Of a stretch of DNA of 64,000 bases, positions 17,778-26,096 are shown one piece after another. The number at the start of each line of letters is the position of its first letter. Position 1 is the first letter of the stretch. The notes below the pieces were generated by a model. It had not been told where the DNA came from. It did no database searches and saw only the letters and a program-made list of their open reading frames with translations. Origin of the DNA: Lentisphaerae bacterium GWF2_50_93 (lineage in GTDB: Bacteria > Verrucomicrobiota > Lentisphaeria > Victivallales > GWF2-50-93); assembly GCA_001804815.1 (NCBI GenBank), contig MHBI01000010.1, forward strand, positions 85,300 through 149,299, written 5' to 3'. The position numbers and the translations under genes were made by a program.

Positions 17778-18107
17778 ATGAAGAAAAAGCAATATTTGGA
17801 GTTTCCTAAGCTCAAGGAGTTTCTGGCAGGCCAGTCCGTTGAGATAAACGCAGAATACATGCGTATCACGGATGAACTTGAGCAGGAGGGAAAGCTTGAA
17901 TATCCACAGGGAGAGAAAGTTGAAAAGGATTTGTTCGCAATAAGAATTATCAGTGCTGGAAATGTCAGAGTATTTTATGTTTACGCCATACAGGACAGGA
18001 TTTACGGGATTCATGGGTATGTCAAGAAAACACAGACCATACCGCAGAAAGAGCTTGAGTATGCAAGGAAGATAGTTAGGGAACTTAAAAGACAAGGAGC
18101 GTTATGA
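17778..18107 (+). CDS. higB: HigB/RelE-type toxin
   Basis: A 109-residue protein of the phage-derived Gp49-like branch of the RelE/HigB fold: a helical N-terminus (FPKLKEFLAGQSVEINAEYMRITDELEQEGKL), the strand LFAIRIISAGNVRVFYVYAIQDRIYGIHGYVKK (positions about 51-83), then a basic C-terminal helix KELEYARKIVRELKRQG. Family members cut mRNA at the ribosome. GGAG at 17769-17772 fixes the start at 17778. It precedes and overlaps its antitoxin gene by four bases, the toxin-first order usual for HigBA. Confidence 0.85.
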   Translation: MKKKQYLEFPKLKEFLAGQSVEINAEYMRITDELEQEGKLEYPQGEKVEKDLFAIRIISAGNVRVFYVYAIQDRIYGIHGYVKKTQTIPQKELEYARKIVRELKRQGAL

Positions 18108-18439
18108 TGAAAAGAAAAGATACCATTGGCGAAGATGTGAAAAACATAATCGGCAACTTTGACAAACTTTATGCCGAAAGGCAGGAAAACAGAAAGAAGC
18201 TGCTTTCCAATCCAAAGGCAAGGCAGGTCTACAATGAAACAGACATTGCCATTCAGGTTGCAAAGGTTCTCAGCAAAGCGAGACAGCAAAGTCATCTGAC
18301 GCAGACTCAGATTGCAAAGAAGTTGCACACCACTCAGTCCAGCCTTGCAAGGATTGAAAATGGACAGAATATAACATTGAACACTCTTGCCGCTTTTGCT
18401 GCGGCTTGTGGCAAGGCTGTTAGAATCCAACTGGTATGA
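18104..18439 (+). CDS. higA: HigA-type Xre antitoxin
   Basis: A 111-residue protein; residues about 48-105 form a Cro/C1-type helix-turn-helix (VAKVLSKARQQSHLTQTQIAKKLHTTQSSLARIENG). The N-terminal 45 residues (GEDVKNIIGNFDKLYAERQENRKKLL) are likely the toxin-binding part. The start overlaps the toxin stop (ATGA), and a second ATG follows directly. It is expected to neutralise HigB and to repress the promoter at 17733-17765. Confidence 0.85.
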   Translation: MMKRKDTIGEDVKNIIGNFDKLYAERQENRKKLLSNPKARQVYNETDIAIQVAKVLSKARQQSHLTQTQIAKKLHTTQSSLARIENGQNITLNTLAAFAAACGKAVRIQLV

Positions 18440-19261
18440 TATGGGATGTCTTGAACTGTCAGCGGAAAAAGGCATTGGTGCCAGTCTGTGGAAGTTGATG
18501 AATGACAATTATTTAAATGTTAATCATGCAGGGCAAGACCTCCCTCTCTCCCGTTGGTCGTTCGGTCGGGGGATCTCTCCTGCGGCATTCGCCTCCGGAG
18601 AGGAAGACAGCTTCCCGAGCGCCTACGGCCTCGGGATCTTCGAGCGGATGGGGAAGCGGCAGCCTTCTCCGGGAAAGTGCATCGCATAATCGCGGGGATT
18701 TGGCCGTCGTCCACCGTCACTTGCGCTCGGGTAGGTGGCGACGCGGTCCGAGCACCTACGGTCTCGGACTTTCCCGTGAAGTTCTCATAAGCGTTATGAG
18801 ATGCCGCATCAGTGAAGAATCCGCCTTCGCAAAGAACAGCTGCGACGGACAAGCACGTCCCCGCCTCGATCCTCCCCAGGGAGGAATGTCAAGCGACAAC
18901 TATAAATACCCATGGCGACAATTAGAAATACCGAACCATGCCATGCGGCGGAGAACGCCGCAACTCTCAACGGGAATATGTTCGGCTGTCGAGGTTCTGC
19001 GAGTTTCGCATCTGGAAAAAGTGGTTTGTGAAACCTGCGACGTCCGCATAAATGGAATACTGGAGGGAAAATCAGCTTGCCTGCGGCTTCGATCATGTCG
19101 CTGACGAGTTTTCTTTGTGCTTCTGGCAGTTTTTCAGCTTCTCAATTTGTCTTTCAGGAAAAGAAGCAGGAACTCTTTATTGTCGCATGGGATGGTGTAA
19201 AATATGAGGGATTCTTGTGCTGATGAGTTGAGGCACTATACACTGAAAGCCTGCATTACTT
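18440..19261. other. 822-bp decayed region
   Basis: No convincing gene. Frames open on both strands have compositions unlike protein. Two related strings, GAGCGCCTACGGCCTCGGGA (18618) and GAGCACCTACGGTCTCGGAC (18748), suggest old internal duplication. At about 19065-19165 on the minus strand, codons for IEKLK, then after a one-base shift LPEAQRKLVSDMIEAAG, look like the C-terminal end of an Xre-type regulator: a gene fragment. Confidence 0.45.
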
Positions 19262-20521
19262 ATGAAAAAGCTGATAGACTTCCTCGGACTTAAGAAAAGC
19301 ATAGCCGCGATGCTGTGCATGGTCATCCTGATAGGTCTTGGCGAGAAAATGGCCGAACGGTTCCTGCCCCTTTACCTCATAGCCCTCGGAGGAGGCGCTT
19401 TTTCAATCGGACTCCTCAACGGGCTCAACAATCTCCTCAACGCCCTCTATTCATTCCCCGGCGGCTACGCCAGCGACAGGCTAGGGTTCAAACGCGCCCT
19501 GCTGCTGTTCAACATCATCGCCATCATCGGATATGTCATCGTGATCATCCTGCCATACTGGCAGGCGGTCATCCTGGGCTCTGTCTTTTTCCTTGCATGG
19601 ACGGCTGTATCCCTGCCAGCGACAATGGACATGGTATCGACAGTCCTCCCGAAAAACAAGAGGACGATGGGAGTCACCATGCATTCCCTCGTTAGACGCA
19701 TCCCCATGGCGATAGGTCCGATCGTCGGAGGGACTCTCATCATGTATTTCGGTGACAAGACGGGCGTCCGCCTCGCATTCTGCGTAGCTCTTGTCCTCGC
19801 AGTTTTTTCGCTCGTAGTCCAGCAGCTGATGATCGACGATGATGGAAAAAGGAAAAGCGACGCGACCCTCCATCCTTTAAAGGCCCTGAAATATCTGCAT
19901 CCTGATCTCCGCAAACTCCTGGTCTCAGACATCCTCATCCGTTTCTGCGAGCAGATCCCCTACGCCTTCGCCGTTGTCTGGTGCGTAAAGCTCAACAATA
20001 TTTCTGAACTCGATTTCGGCATCCTTTCCGCAGTTGAGATGGTCACGGCCATGCTCATCTACGTGCCAGTCGCGTATTTCGCGGACAAAACCACCAAGAA
20101 GCCGTTTGTAGTCGCGACATTCTGTTTCTTCACGGCTTTTCCGCTGGTCCTTTACTTCTCCCATTCGTTCTGGGTGCTGGTCGGGGCCTTCATCATCCGC
20201 GGACTCAAGGAATTCGGCGAGCCTACCCGGAAGGCGCTGATCATGGACCTGGCCCCGGAAGACAAGAAGGCAGCCACGTTCGGCCTCTATTACCTCATCC
20301 GCGACATTATCGTCTCAATCGCATCGTTTGGAGGTGCCTTCCTATGGGATCCTTCGACTTTCAAGAAGGTTGTGGAACTGACCGGTTTCGGCGGCAGCCT
20401 CGTCCCATGGTTTGAAAGGTTCGCATGTCCGGAACTGAATCTGCTTGTCGCGTTCGCATTCGGGCTTATAGGCACGATCTATTTCGCGGCATTCGGGAAA
20501 GACCTTAAGAAAACAGAATAA
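19262..20521 (+). CDS. MFS transporter
   Basis: A 419-residue integral membrane protein with about 12 hydrophobic segments. The cytoplasmic loop after segment 2 holds the MFS motif A in the form [14 protein letters not shown] (residues about 67-80), and the second half repeats a related loop ([11 protein letters not shown]). This superfamily moves small solutes by uniport, symport or antiport; the substrate cannot be read from sequence. It follows decayed DNA and is transcribed alone, with a long inverted repeat after the stop. Confidence 0.85.
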   Translation: MKKLIDFLGLKKSIAAMLCMVILIGLGEKMAERFLPLYLIALGGGAFSIGLLNGLNNLLNALYSFPGGYASDRLGFKRALLLFNIIAIIGYVIVIILPYWQAVILGSVFFLAWTAVSLPATMDMVSTVLPKNKRTMGVTMHSLVRRIPMAIGPIVGGTLIMYFGDKTGVRLAFCVALVLAVFSLVVQQLMIDDDGKRKSDATLHPLKALKYLHPDLRKLLVSDILIRFCEQIPYAFAVVWCVKLNNISELDFGILSAVEMVTAMLIYVPVAYFADKTTKKPFVVATFCFFTAFPLVLYFSHSFWVLVGAFIIRGLKEFGEPTRKALIMDLAPEDKKAATFGLYYLIRDIIVSIASFGGAFLWDPSTFKKVVELTGFGGSLVPWFERFACPELNLLVAFAFGLIGTIYFAAFGKDLKKTE

Positions 20522-20527
20522 GATTCC

Positions 20528-20600
20528 ACCACGAAACACACGAACGACACGAAAAGTATTTTTGTTTAATATTTCGTATGTTTCGCGTGTTTCGTGGTTA
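20528..20600. repeat. imperfect inverted repeat of ACACGAA-type
   Basis: The left arm (20528-20560, ACCACGAAACACACGAACGA...) and the right arm (20569-20600, ...GCGTGTTTCGTGGTT) are complementary with a few mismatches around an AT-rich loop. It sits between the transporter and queC and may end the transporter transcript. Confidence 0.5.
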
Positions 20601-20610
20601 TATTATCTTC

Positions 20611-21291
20611 ATGAATAAAAAACTTAAAGCAGTAGTCCTACTCAGCGGCGGGCTTGATTCTGCAACCGTTCTCGCCCATGCAGTAAAGAAAGGGTTCGAC
20701 TGCCATGCAATCAGCTTCGACTACGGACAGCGCCACAGGATCGAACTCAGATGCGCGAAGCGCATTTCCAGGCAGCTGAAGGCCGCAGACGATCTGGTTA
20801 TAGGCTTCAATCTGCGCAAGTGGGGTGGATCGGCACTTACTTCATCCATGAAAGTTCCAAAGGGAGGCCTCAAATCCGGAATTCCGGTCACATATGTCCC
20901 AGCCAGGAATACGATTTTCCTGTCATTCGCAATTTCATATGCGGAAGCCATAGGGGCGAAGGACATCTTCATAGGCGTGAATTCCCTTGACTATTCAGGC
21001 TATCCCGACTGCCGCCCGCAGTTCATCAAAGCTTTTGCGAAATGCGCAAATCTCGGAACCAAGGCGACCGACGAGGGATGGAAGTTTAAAATCCATGCGC
21101 CTCTCCAGAAACTCACAAAAGCCCAGATAATCAGACTAGGAACAAAACTGGGTGTAGATTATTCACTTACCAACAGCTGCTATGATCCGGACGTCAAAGA
21201 CCGCGCCTGCGGAAAATGCGACAGCTGCCGCCTGAGGAAAAAAGGTTTCGCCGAAGCCGGCATCAAGGATCCAACGGTCTATCAGATTTAA
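20611..21291 (+). CDS. queC: 7-cyano-7-deazaguanine synthase
   Basis: A 226-residue enzyme that converts 7-carboxy-7-deazaguanine to 7-cyano-7-deazaguanine (preQ0) with ATP and ammonia, in queuosine synthesis. The ATP-pyrophosphatase loop [17 protein letters not shown] is at residues about 8-24. The C-terminal zinc site is [21 protein letters not shown], with four Cys. The ATG at 20611 is preferred to an upstream in-frame ATG because the conserved part begins here, although no clear Shine-Dalgarno sequence is visible. No other queuosine genes are adjacent. Confidence 0.92.
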   Translation: MNKKLKAVVLLSGGLDSATVLAHAVKKGFDCHAISFDYGQRHRIELRCAKRISRQLKAADDLVIGFNLRKWGGSALTSSMKVPKGGLKSGIPVTYVPARNTIFLSFAISYAEAIGAKDIFIGVNSLDYSGYPDCRPQFIKAFAKCANLGTKATDEGWKFKIHAPLQKLTKAQIIRLGTKLGVDYSLTNSCYDPDVKDRACGKCDSCRLRKKGFAEAGIKDPTVYQI

Positions 21292-21307
21292 AATTTAAGG
21301 AGTCCAC

Positions 21308-22123
21308 ATGGGAACAACTGGAAAAAATATCGTCAACGAAATCAATAACGTGACCCTCAAGTCGGGCCAGGCTGCATTGTGCTGGCTCGGGCAGCACAGT
21401 TATGTCCTCAAACTTGGCAAAACAGTGGTTTACATTGATCCATACCTGTCTCCGGACAAGTCCCGCAATTTTCCGCCTCCAATATTGGCAGATGAACTCA
21501 CGAATGCCGACATTATTACTGGATCGCATGACCACGCCGACCATATAGACAGGAAAGCATGGCCGACCATCGCCGCAAAATCTCCGAACTCGTCATTCAT
21601 TCTGCCAAAGGCGGTAAGGGATTCCGTCAAGAAGGAGACCGGCATCTCCGAGAACCGCCTCAAGGGTATCAACTACGGCGGGACTATAAAGATCGGAGAT
21701 GTCTCCATTTCCGCGATACCTGCCGCACATGAGCTTCTCGACTGTGATGAAAAGACAGGTTTCTATCCGTATCTCGGTTACATTTTCCAGGGCAATGGAG
21801 TGACCCTATATCACTCCGGCGACTGCTGCATCTATGAGGGGATCCATGCAAAGCTCCGCAAATGGAAAATCGATATCGCAATACTTCCGATCAACGGCAG
21901 GGATGCTGAGCGCTATTCCAGAAACTGTATAGGCAACATGACCTACCAGGAAGCTGCGGATCTCGCAGGGTCCATCAAGCCGTCACTGACAATCCCCGCC
22001 CACTACGACATGTTCAAGGGGAATTCGGTTGACCCGGAACTTTTCACCAGCTACATGAAAGTCAAATATCCATCTTTGAAGACAATGCTGATGGAACACG
22101 GGAAGACTGTCGTAATAAATTGA
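21308..22123 (+). CDS. metallo-beta-lactamase fold hydrolase, UlaG-like
   Basis: A 271-residue protein of the metallo-beta-lactamase fold. The metal site SHDHADHID (residues about 76-84) supplies the HxHxDH ligands, and further ligands are likely H140 (AAHELLD), D172 (HSGDCCIYEG) and H235 (PAHYDMF). Overall layout and the GIHAKLRKWKIDIAILPINGRD segment resemble L-ascorbate-6-phosphate lactonase (UlaG) relatives. AAGGAG is well placed upstream. It lies 16 bases after queC and may be cotranscribed, but the two have no obvious shared pathway. Substrate unknown. Confidence 0.8.
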   Translation: MGTTGKNIVNEINNVTLKSGQAALCWLGQHSYVLKLGKTVVYIDPYLSPDKSRNFPPPILADELTNADIITGSHDHADHIDRKAWPTIAAKSPNSSFILPKAVRDSVKKETGISENRLKGINYGGTIKIGDVSISAIPAAHELLDCDEKTGFYPYLGYIFQGNGVTLYHSGDCCIYEGIHAKLRKWKIDIAILPINGRDAERYSRNCIGNMTYQEAADLAGSIKPSLTIPAHYDMFKGNSVDPELFTSYMKVKYPSLKTMLMEHGKTVVIN

Positions 22124-22159
22124 ATCGGCGTCTGGGCGAATCGGAGAATCGGCACTTTT

Positions 22160-22212
22160 AAGTAACGCAGACATTCCTGTCTGCAGTCGAAGCAGGCAAG
22201 AATGCCTGCTTT
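22160..22212. repeat. two-hairpin intergenic palindrome
   Basis: GCAGACA/TGTCTGC (22167-22184), then AGCAGGCA/TGCCTGCT (22191-22210), closed by AAGTAA and TTTACT-like ends. The right end reaches the stop codon of the minus-strand dehydrogenase. A relative of its first hairpin lies at 51576-51595. Confidence 0.65.
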
Positions 22213-22957
22213 ACTCCACCTTGAACGGCAGACCTTCAGGGAAGGTATCCTGAGGCTCGTAGCCTATGATTTCCCTGGCTGGTCCGAGATCGAAATTCTG
22301 CTTTGTCTTCCAGCGCGACGCCGCGATGAGGATGCTGTACTTTATTCCTTCAGCTTCAACAGCCTTAAGAAAGAATCTGCCGGCATCATCGTGGCTGAGG
22401 AAACAATTGCTGGAACCTTCATTATCAGCCATTTCCCTGCCCTCTTTCGGCCCTCGCGTAAACCATCCGATTCGCACGGCGATGACTGAAAGCCCAAATT
22501 TCAAGGAATACATCTGCCCGATTGATTCGGCAAAGACTTTCGCGACAGAATAATGGTTGGTTGGCGCAGTACCATATTCCACCTTCATAGGAAATTCCCT
22601 GGTCCTCCAGAACCCGTTGAAGACCTGCATCGACGAGGCAAGTATCACGCGGCGGAGCTTGTGGCGTTTTGCTGAATCCATGACATTATAGACTCCGACT
22701 ATGTTAGAGGGAAGAAGCCGGGTCATGAAATCACAGTCGTTTGCTTCCGCTCCAAGATGTACCAGGGTATCCATCGAATCCATCGCCTTGTCAACGGCCT
22801 GCATGTCGGCAAGGGAACCAATATGGAAGTCCTCGAGGTTCGGAGATTGCTTGAGATCAAATCCCCTGACATAATGGCCTGCGGCAACAAGCGCGGGAGC
22901 AACGGCCTTTCCAATAGCTCCTGCGGAACCAGTCACAAGTATGCGGTACTTAGGCAT
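22211..22957 (-). CDS. NAD-dependent epimerase/dehydratase, uronate dehydrogenase-like
   Basis: A 248-residue short-chain dehydrogenase of the extended type. The NAD loop GSAGAIGKAV is at residues 10-19, and the catalytic set is Ser (ILASSMQVF) with Tyr and Lys in HYSVAK (about residues 134-139). Size and the N-terminal pattern resemble uronate dehydrogenases, which oxidise glucuronate or galacturonate to the lactone, and this would fit uxaC elsewhere in the window. Other sugar-nucleotide epimerases cannot be excluded. It starts 11 bases downstream of the stop of the gene at 22969-24042 and is probably cotranscribed with it. Confidence 0.75.
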   Translation of the reverse strand: MPKYRILVTGSAGAIGKAVAPALVAAGHYVRGFDLKQSPNLEDFHIGSLADMQAVDKAMDSMDTLVHLGAEANDCDFMTRLLPSNIVGVYNVMDSAKRHKLRRVILASSMQVFNGFWRTREFPMKVEYGTAPTNHYSVAKVFAESIGQMYSLKFGLSVIAVRIGWFTRGPKEGREMADNEGSSNCFLSHDDAGRFFLKAVEAEGIKYSILIAASRWKTKQNFDLGPAREIIGYEPQDTFPEGLPFKVE

Positions 22958-22968
22958 ATTCTATAAAT

Positions 22969-24042
22969 CTATCTTCTGATATCCTTCTTCTGATAGGGAA
23001 TTCTAGGTTCAGGAAGCTCTTCAGGCGGCGGCTCAAGTGGCGGATTAACGATTGAATCCAGTTTTTCAGCCAATTCCGCATTCAGGGTCTTTACCCGGAT
23101 TATCGACCTGTGGGGGATGCAGCTGTTCTGGAGAGCCGTCTCAGGCTGATAGATTAAAACAATCTTCCCTGCGGCCAGAGACACCACCAGGTCGGAGTGT
23201 TCGACTCCAAGAACCGTGTTCGCCCAGAGCAGATCCTCGAGCAGCGTCCTCGATGTGGACTTCTCAATCTGGGACATGCCGGAGATGAGACTGTCGTATT
23301 TGTCCTGAGACTCGTCCGGACTCAGACGGAACCTGAATTTCACATTATTCAGCTTGAAGTTGGTCACTAGGAAGCGGACGATCTCCTTCACGACATCAGT
23401 TTCGGTAAAGCCACGGAACTTGGATTCCGTATGCATCAGTCTCGACTCCTCAGGAACCGGCTCGCTGATGTAGAGGATCTTGATATCATTCCTGGGCTGT
23501 GCTTCAGGCCTCAGCTTTCTTCTAGCCTCATTTTCAAACGTCAATGCTATGTCATCGAAATATTGGTTGTTCGTCCTGAAGATCCTGTTCATGGGGAATT
23601 TCTCCTTCTGGACGATGTCAAAGGCGGATCTGTCGGTAACCCATACGGCATCAGGAAGATAATTCATCCATGTGACGGGCATGTTCTTCCACATCTCCCT
23701 TGGCAGGAAGCGCTGCCGGTAGCCGATCCAGTGATCAAGAACAGATGCCGACTTCACCTTGTTCTTCTTCGCCAGTACAATGGCCTTCCTCTCATGGTCC
23801 GACATGAAGCTGGTGCCTGTCAGGACAAGATCAATGCTTCTCCTGTTGCTGTTTATGAAATCCAGCGGGACACTGTCCATTTTCCGGAGTTTAGCCTCGA
23901 AAACATTCACGGCTTCGCCTTCAAGACAGAAAAAATAGTTCTTGTTTGATTTTGCTTTTATCATGGACGACAGAATATGGGCTCCCCCCGCCTCGGAAGA
24001 GACAACCAGGATATTCTTCGCCTTGTCCACAGGTGTATTCAT
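22969..24042 (-). CDS. GT-B-like protein of unknown function
   Basis: A 357-residue soluble protein. The start ILVVSSEAGGAHILSSMI resembles the nucleotide-sugar-side loop of GT-B fold glycosyltransferases and UDP-GlcNAc 2-epimerases. A later VLGVEHSDLVVSLAAGKIVLIYQP is typical of the second Rossmann half of that fold. A central segment (ILYISEPVPEES) matches the linker strand. The C-terminus is Pro-rich. I recognise no specific family. AAGG lies 8 bases before the ATG. A role in surface polysaccharide synthesis is inference only. Confidence 0.6.
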   Translation of the reverse strand: MNTPVDKAKNILVVSSEAGGAHILSSMIKAKSNKNYFFCLEGEAVNVFEAKLRKMDSVPLDFINSNRRSIDLVLTGTSFMSDHERKAIVLAKKNKVKSASVLDHWIGYRQRFLPREMWKNMPVTWMNYLPDAVWVTDRSAFDIVQKEKFPMNRIFRTNNQYFDDIALTFENEARRKLRPEAQPRNDIKILYISEPVPEESRLMHTESKFRGFTETDVVKEIVRFLVTNFKLNNVKFRFRLSPDESQDKYDSLISGMSQIEKSTSRTLLEDLLWANTVLGVEHSDLVVSLAAGKIVLIYQPETALQNSCIPHRSIIRVKTLNAELAEKLDSIVNPPLEPPPEELPEPRIPYQKKDIRR

Positions 24043-24151
24043 TTATAATGCCTTAAATAATAATCATGTTTCTAATCCAGTAATATACACCGCATTCAGC
24101 CTGAATCATTCCTTTAAGATTAAACCTTGTTCGAATTTATCGCCAGGAAAT

Positions 24152-24182
24152 AAAAAACCCCGGTTTTTGAGGCCGGGGTTTT
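24152..24182 (-). terminator. rho-independent terminator after rpsU
   Basis: CCCCGG (24158-24163) pairs with CCGGGG (24173-24178), extended by A:T pairs, and on the minus strand a run of T follows. It can work both ways but is placed directly after the minus-strand S21 gene. Confidence 0.85.
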
Positions 24183-24205
24183 GAATTCTATCATCAAGCA
24201 GAAGT

Positions 24206-24439
24206 TTAGTCCCTGCTGCTGTAGCCACCACCGCTACTTCCACCGCTGAAACCACTGCTGCTAGTTGTGTAGCTGCTCATCTTGGGGCGGCGTTCCGCGC
24301 GACGTCTCTTCTCGCTGGGCTTCTCATAATGACGACGGTTGCGGATCTCCTTGAGCACGCCTTCCTTGTCAAGCTTCTTCTTGAGCCTGCGGAGCGCGCG
24401 GTCAATCTGTTCGCCTTTCTTCATTCTTACTTCTATCAT
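24206..24439 (-). CDS. rpsU: 30S ribosomal protein S21 with Gly/Ser tail
   Basis: A 77-residue protein; its first 50 residues match S21 closely ([20 protein letters not shown], then [27 protein letters not shown]). S21 sits near the anti-Shine-Dalgarno end of 16S rRNA and helps start translation. The ATG at 24439 matches the family start; an upstream TTG in frame is less likely. The last 20 or so residues are a low-complexity tail ([17 protein letters not shown]), unusual for the family. It lies just downstream of the sigma factor gene on the same strand. Confidence 0.93.
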   Translation of the reverse strand: MIEVRMKKGEQIDRALRRLKKKLDKEGVLKEIRNRRHYEKPSEKRRRAERRPKMSSYTTSSSGFSGGSSGGGYSSRD

Positions 24440-24532
24440 CTTGTTCTTCACCCCCTTCAATATTGCTATGGGTAGTTTTTAAATTCTTATGTTCTTAAAT
24501 CTTCATATATAATTTTTTCCGGAAGGAAAAAA

Positions 24533-25978
24533 TTATTCGTACACGAATCCTGATTCGTCGATCAGCATGGACTTGAGCTTGGTCAGGGCCTGGTTCTGTA
24601 TCTGTCTGACGCGTTCCCTGGTCCTGCCGATTTCCTGGCTTACCTCTTCAAGAGTCCGGGGCTTGTTGCCGTCGAGTCCGAACCTCATCTTGAGGATCAT
24701 CTTCTCCCTCTCGTCGAGGCTTTCCATGAGATTTGTCAGGCGGCCGACCGATTCGAGGTCCCCAAGAATTCTGTCGGGGATTGAAGCTCCCCTGTCAGGG
24801 ATGATATCCTGGAATTCGCCGTCCTCGCCCTGCTGGATGGGATCGTGCAATGAGAAGGTCCTGAGATCCGCGAGCCTGAGTCCGGCGACTGTGCGCTCGC
24901 TGAACTCGAGGAAACTTGCGATTTCCGCATCAGTGGGTTCGCGTCCGAGCTTTTCAGTGAGCTTGAGGCGCGCTGATTTGATCTTGTTGATCTTTCCGGC
25001 CGACTGGACGGGGATACGTATGGTCTTGCTCTGGTTTGCCAGTGCGCGGCGCATCGACTGCTTTATCCACCATGCGGCGTACGAACTGAACTTTGCACCC
25101 TTGGCCGGATCGAATTTCTCGACGGCCCTCATCAGGCCGATGTTTCCTTCGGAGATGAGGTCGAGGAGCGGAAGTCCGAGTCCCTTGAAATCATGGGCTA
25201 TCTTGACAACGAGACGCAGGTTCGCCTTGATAAGGGTGGCGCGGGCTTCTTCCCTGAGTTTCGGATCGTTGCCATGGATCTTGGCGGCAAGTTCGACTTC
25301 CTCGTCCTTTGTGACAAGTGAGATCTGTCCGATGTCCTGCATGTACACTTTCATTGTGTCGTTCTTTGAAAGTGAGGCTGAATCGTCGGTTGCAGTTTCG
25401 CTCTTCTTGGCCTTGGCGTCGGCGCCATCCTTTGATTTTTCTGCGTCGGACTTTCTTGGCCTTCCGACTTTTCTCTTCACAGGTGCGGCTTCCTCATCGA
25501 TATCCTCGGGAAAATCAATTTCCTCGATTTCCTTGGGCTTCTGGATGAACTTCTCCTTTTTGGAGGACGGGGCGATTTCCTTCTTTGAAAGATTCAAGGC
25601 AGCCTTTTCATCTTTTTTCGTGGCAACAGGCTTCTTCGCTTCCTTGACATTTGCAGGTTTGACGGCACTGGAGGCCTTCTCTGAAAGTTTTTTTGAAATT
25701 TCTTGCTTTACAGGCTTTGCAGGTTTCTTTTCAGCCTTTTTTGCAGGCTTGGCCGGAACTGCCAGCTTCGAGATTTTCTTGACGGGCATTTGGACTTTCT
25801 TCGCTATTTTAGCCAACGCCGGCTTTTTAGCGGCTTTTTTCACCGCCACGGCTTTTTTAGGAGCAGGCTTGGCAGGCTTCACAGCTTTCGAGGCTGGAAC
25901 TATCTTCCCCACGGGCTTCTTCGCTGCTTCGGGCTTTGATGATTTCTTTATTATCTTCTTGCTTTTTTTGGCTTTCAT
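24533..25978 (-). CDS. rpoD: primary-type RNA polymerase sigma-70 factor with basic N-terminal tail
   Basis: A 481-residue sigma factor. Region 1.2 begins about residue 208 (NDTMKVYMQDIGQISLVTKDEEVELA), and region 2 includes LIKANLRLVVKIAHDF, LISEGNIGLMRAVEKFDPAKGAKFSSYAAWWIKQSMRRA. Regions 3 and 4 follow, ending with the -35-binding helix-turn-helix (RTLEEVSQEIGRTRERVRQIQNQAL). This is the housekeeping type. The first 205 residues are Lys/Ala/Pro-rich like histone H1 tails, then an acidic patch (EIEEIDFPEDIDEEA) and an AT-hook-like VGRPRKSD at about 169-176. Such a tail could bind DNA or be disordered; its function is unknown. Confidence 0.93.
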   Translation of the reverse strand: MKAKKSKKIIKKSSKPEAAKKPVGKIVPASKAVKPAKPAPKKAVAVKKAAKKPALAKIAKKVQMPVKKISKLAVPAKPAKKAEKKPAKPVKQEISKKLSEKASSAVKPANVKEAKKPVATKKDEKAALNLSKKEIAPSSKKEKFIQKPKEIEEIDFPEDIDEEAAPVKRKVGRPRKSDAEKSKDGADAKAKKSETATDDSASLSKNDTMKVYMQDIGQISLVTKDEEVELAAKIHGNDPKLREEARATLIKANLRLVVKIAHDFKGLGLPLLDLISEGNIGLMRAVEKFDPAKGAKFSSYAAWWIKQSMRRALANQSKTIRIPVQSAGKINKIKSARLKLTEKLGREPTDAEIASFLEFSERTVAGLRLADLRTFSLHDPIQQGEDGEFQDIIPDRGASIPDRILGDLESVGRLTNLMESLDEREKMILKMRFGLDGNKPRTLEEVSQEIGRTRERVRQIQNQALTKLKSMLIDESGFVYE

Positions 25979-26096
25979 AATACCTGCAAATTATGTTATT
26001 CTTCCAGTTTTTATATAATTAGGCAAACTCGGCTTTGGAAGCTGAAATTTACCCAAAAAGGCTATACAATACATTATATATGAAAAATGTCAAAAT

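Noticed and set aside
18517..19104. 195-codon open frame in the GC-richer decayed region
   Set aside because: Ser/Arg-rich translation without pattern, equally long frames on the other strand, internal degenerate repeats: no sign of coding selection.
24567..26018. 483-codon open frame on the plus strand opposite the sigma factor gene
   Set aside because: It is the antisense shadow of the Lys/Ala-rich sigma factor sequence; its translation is a run of Phe/Ser/Leu without pattern, and the minus-strand product is unmistakable.
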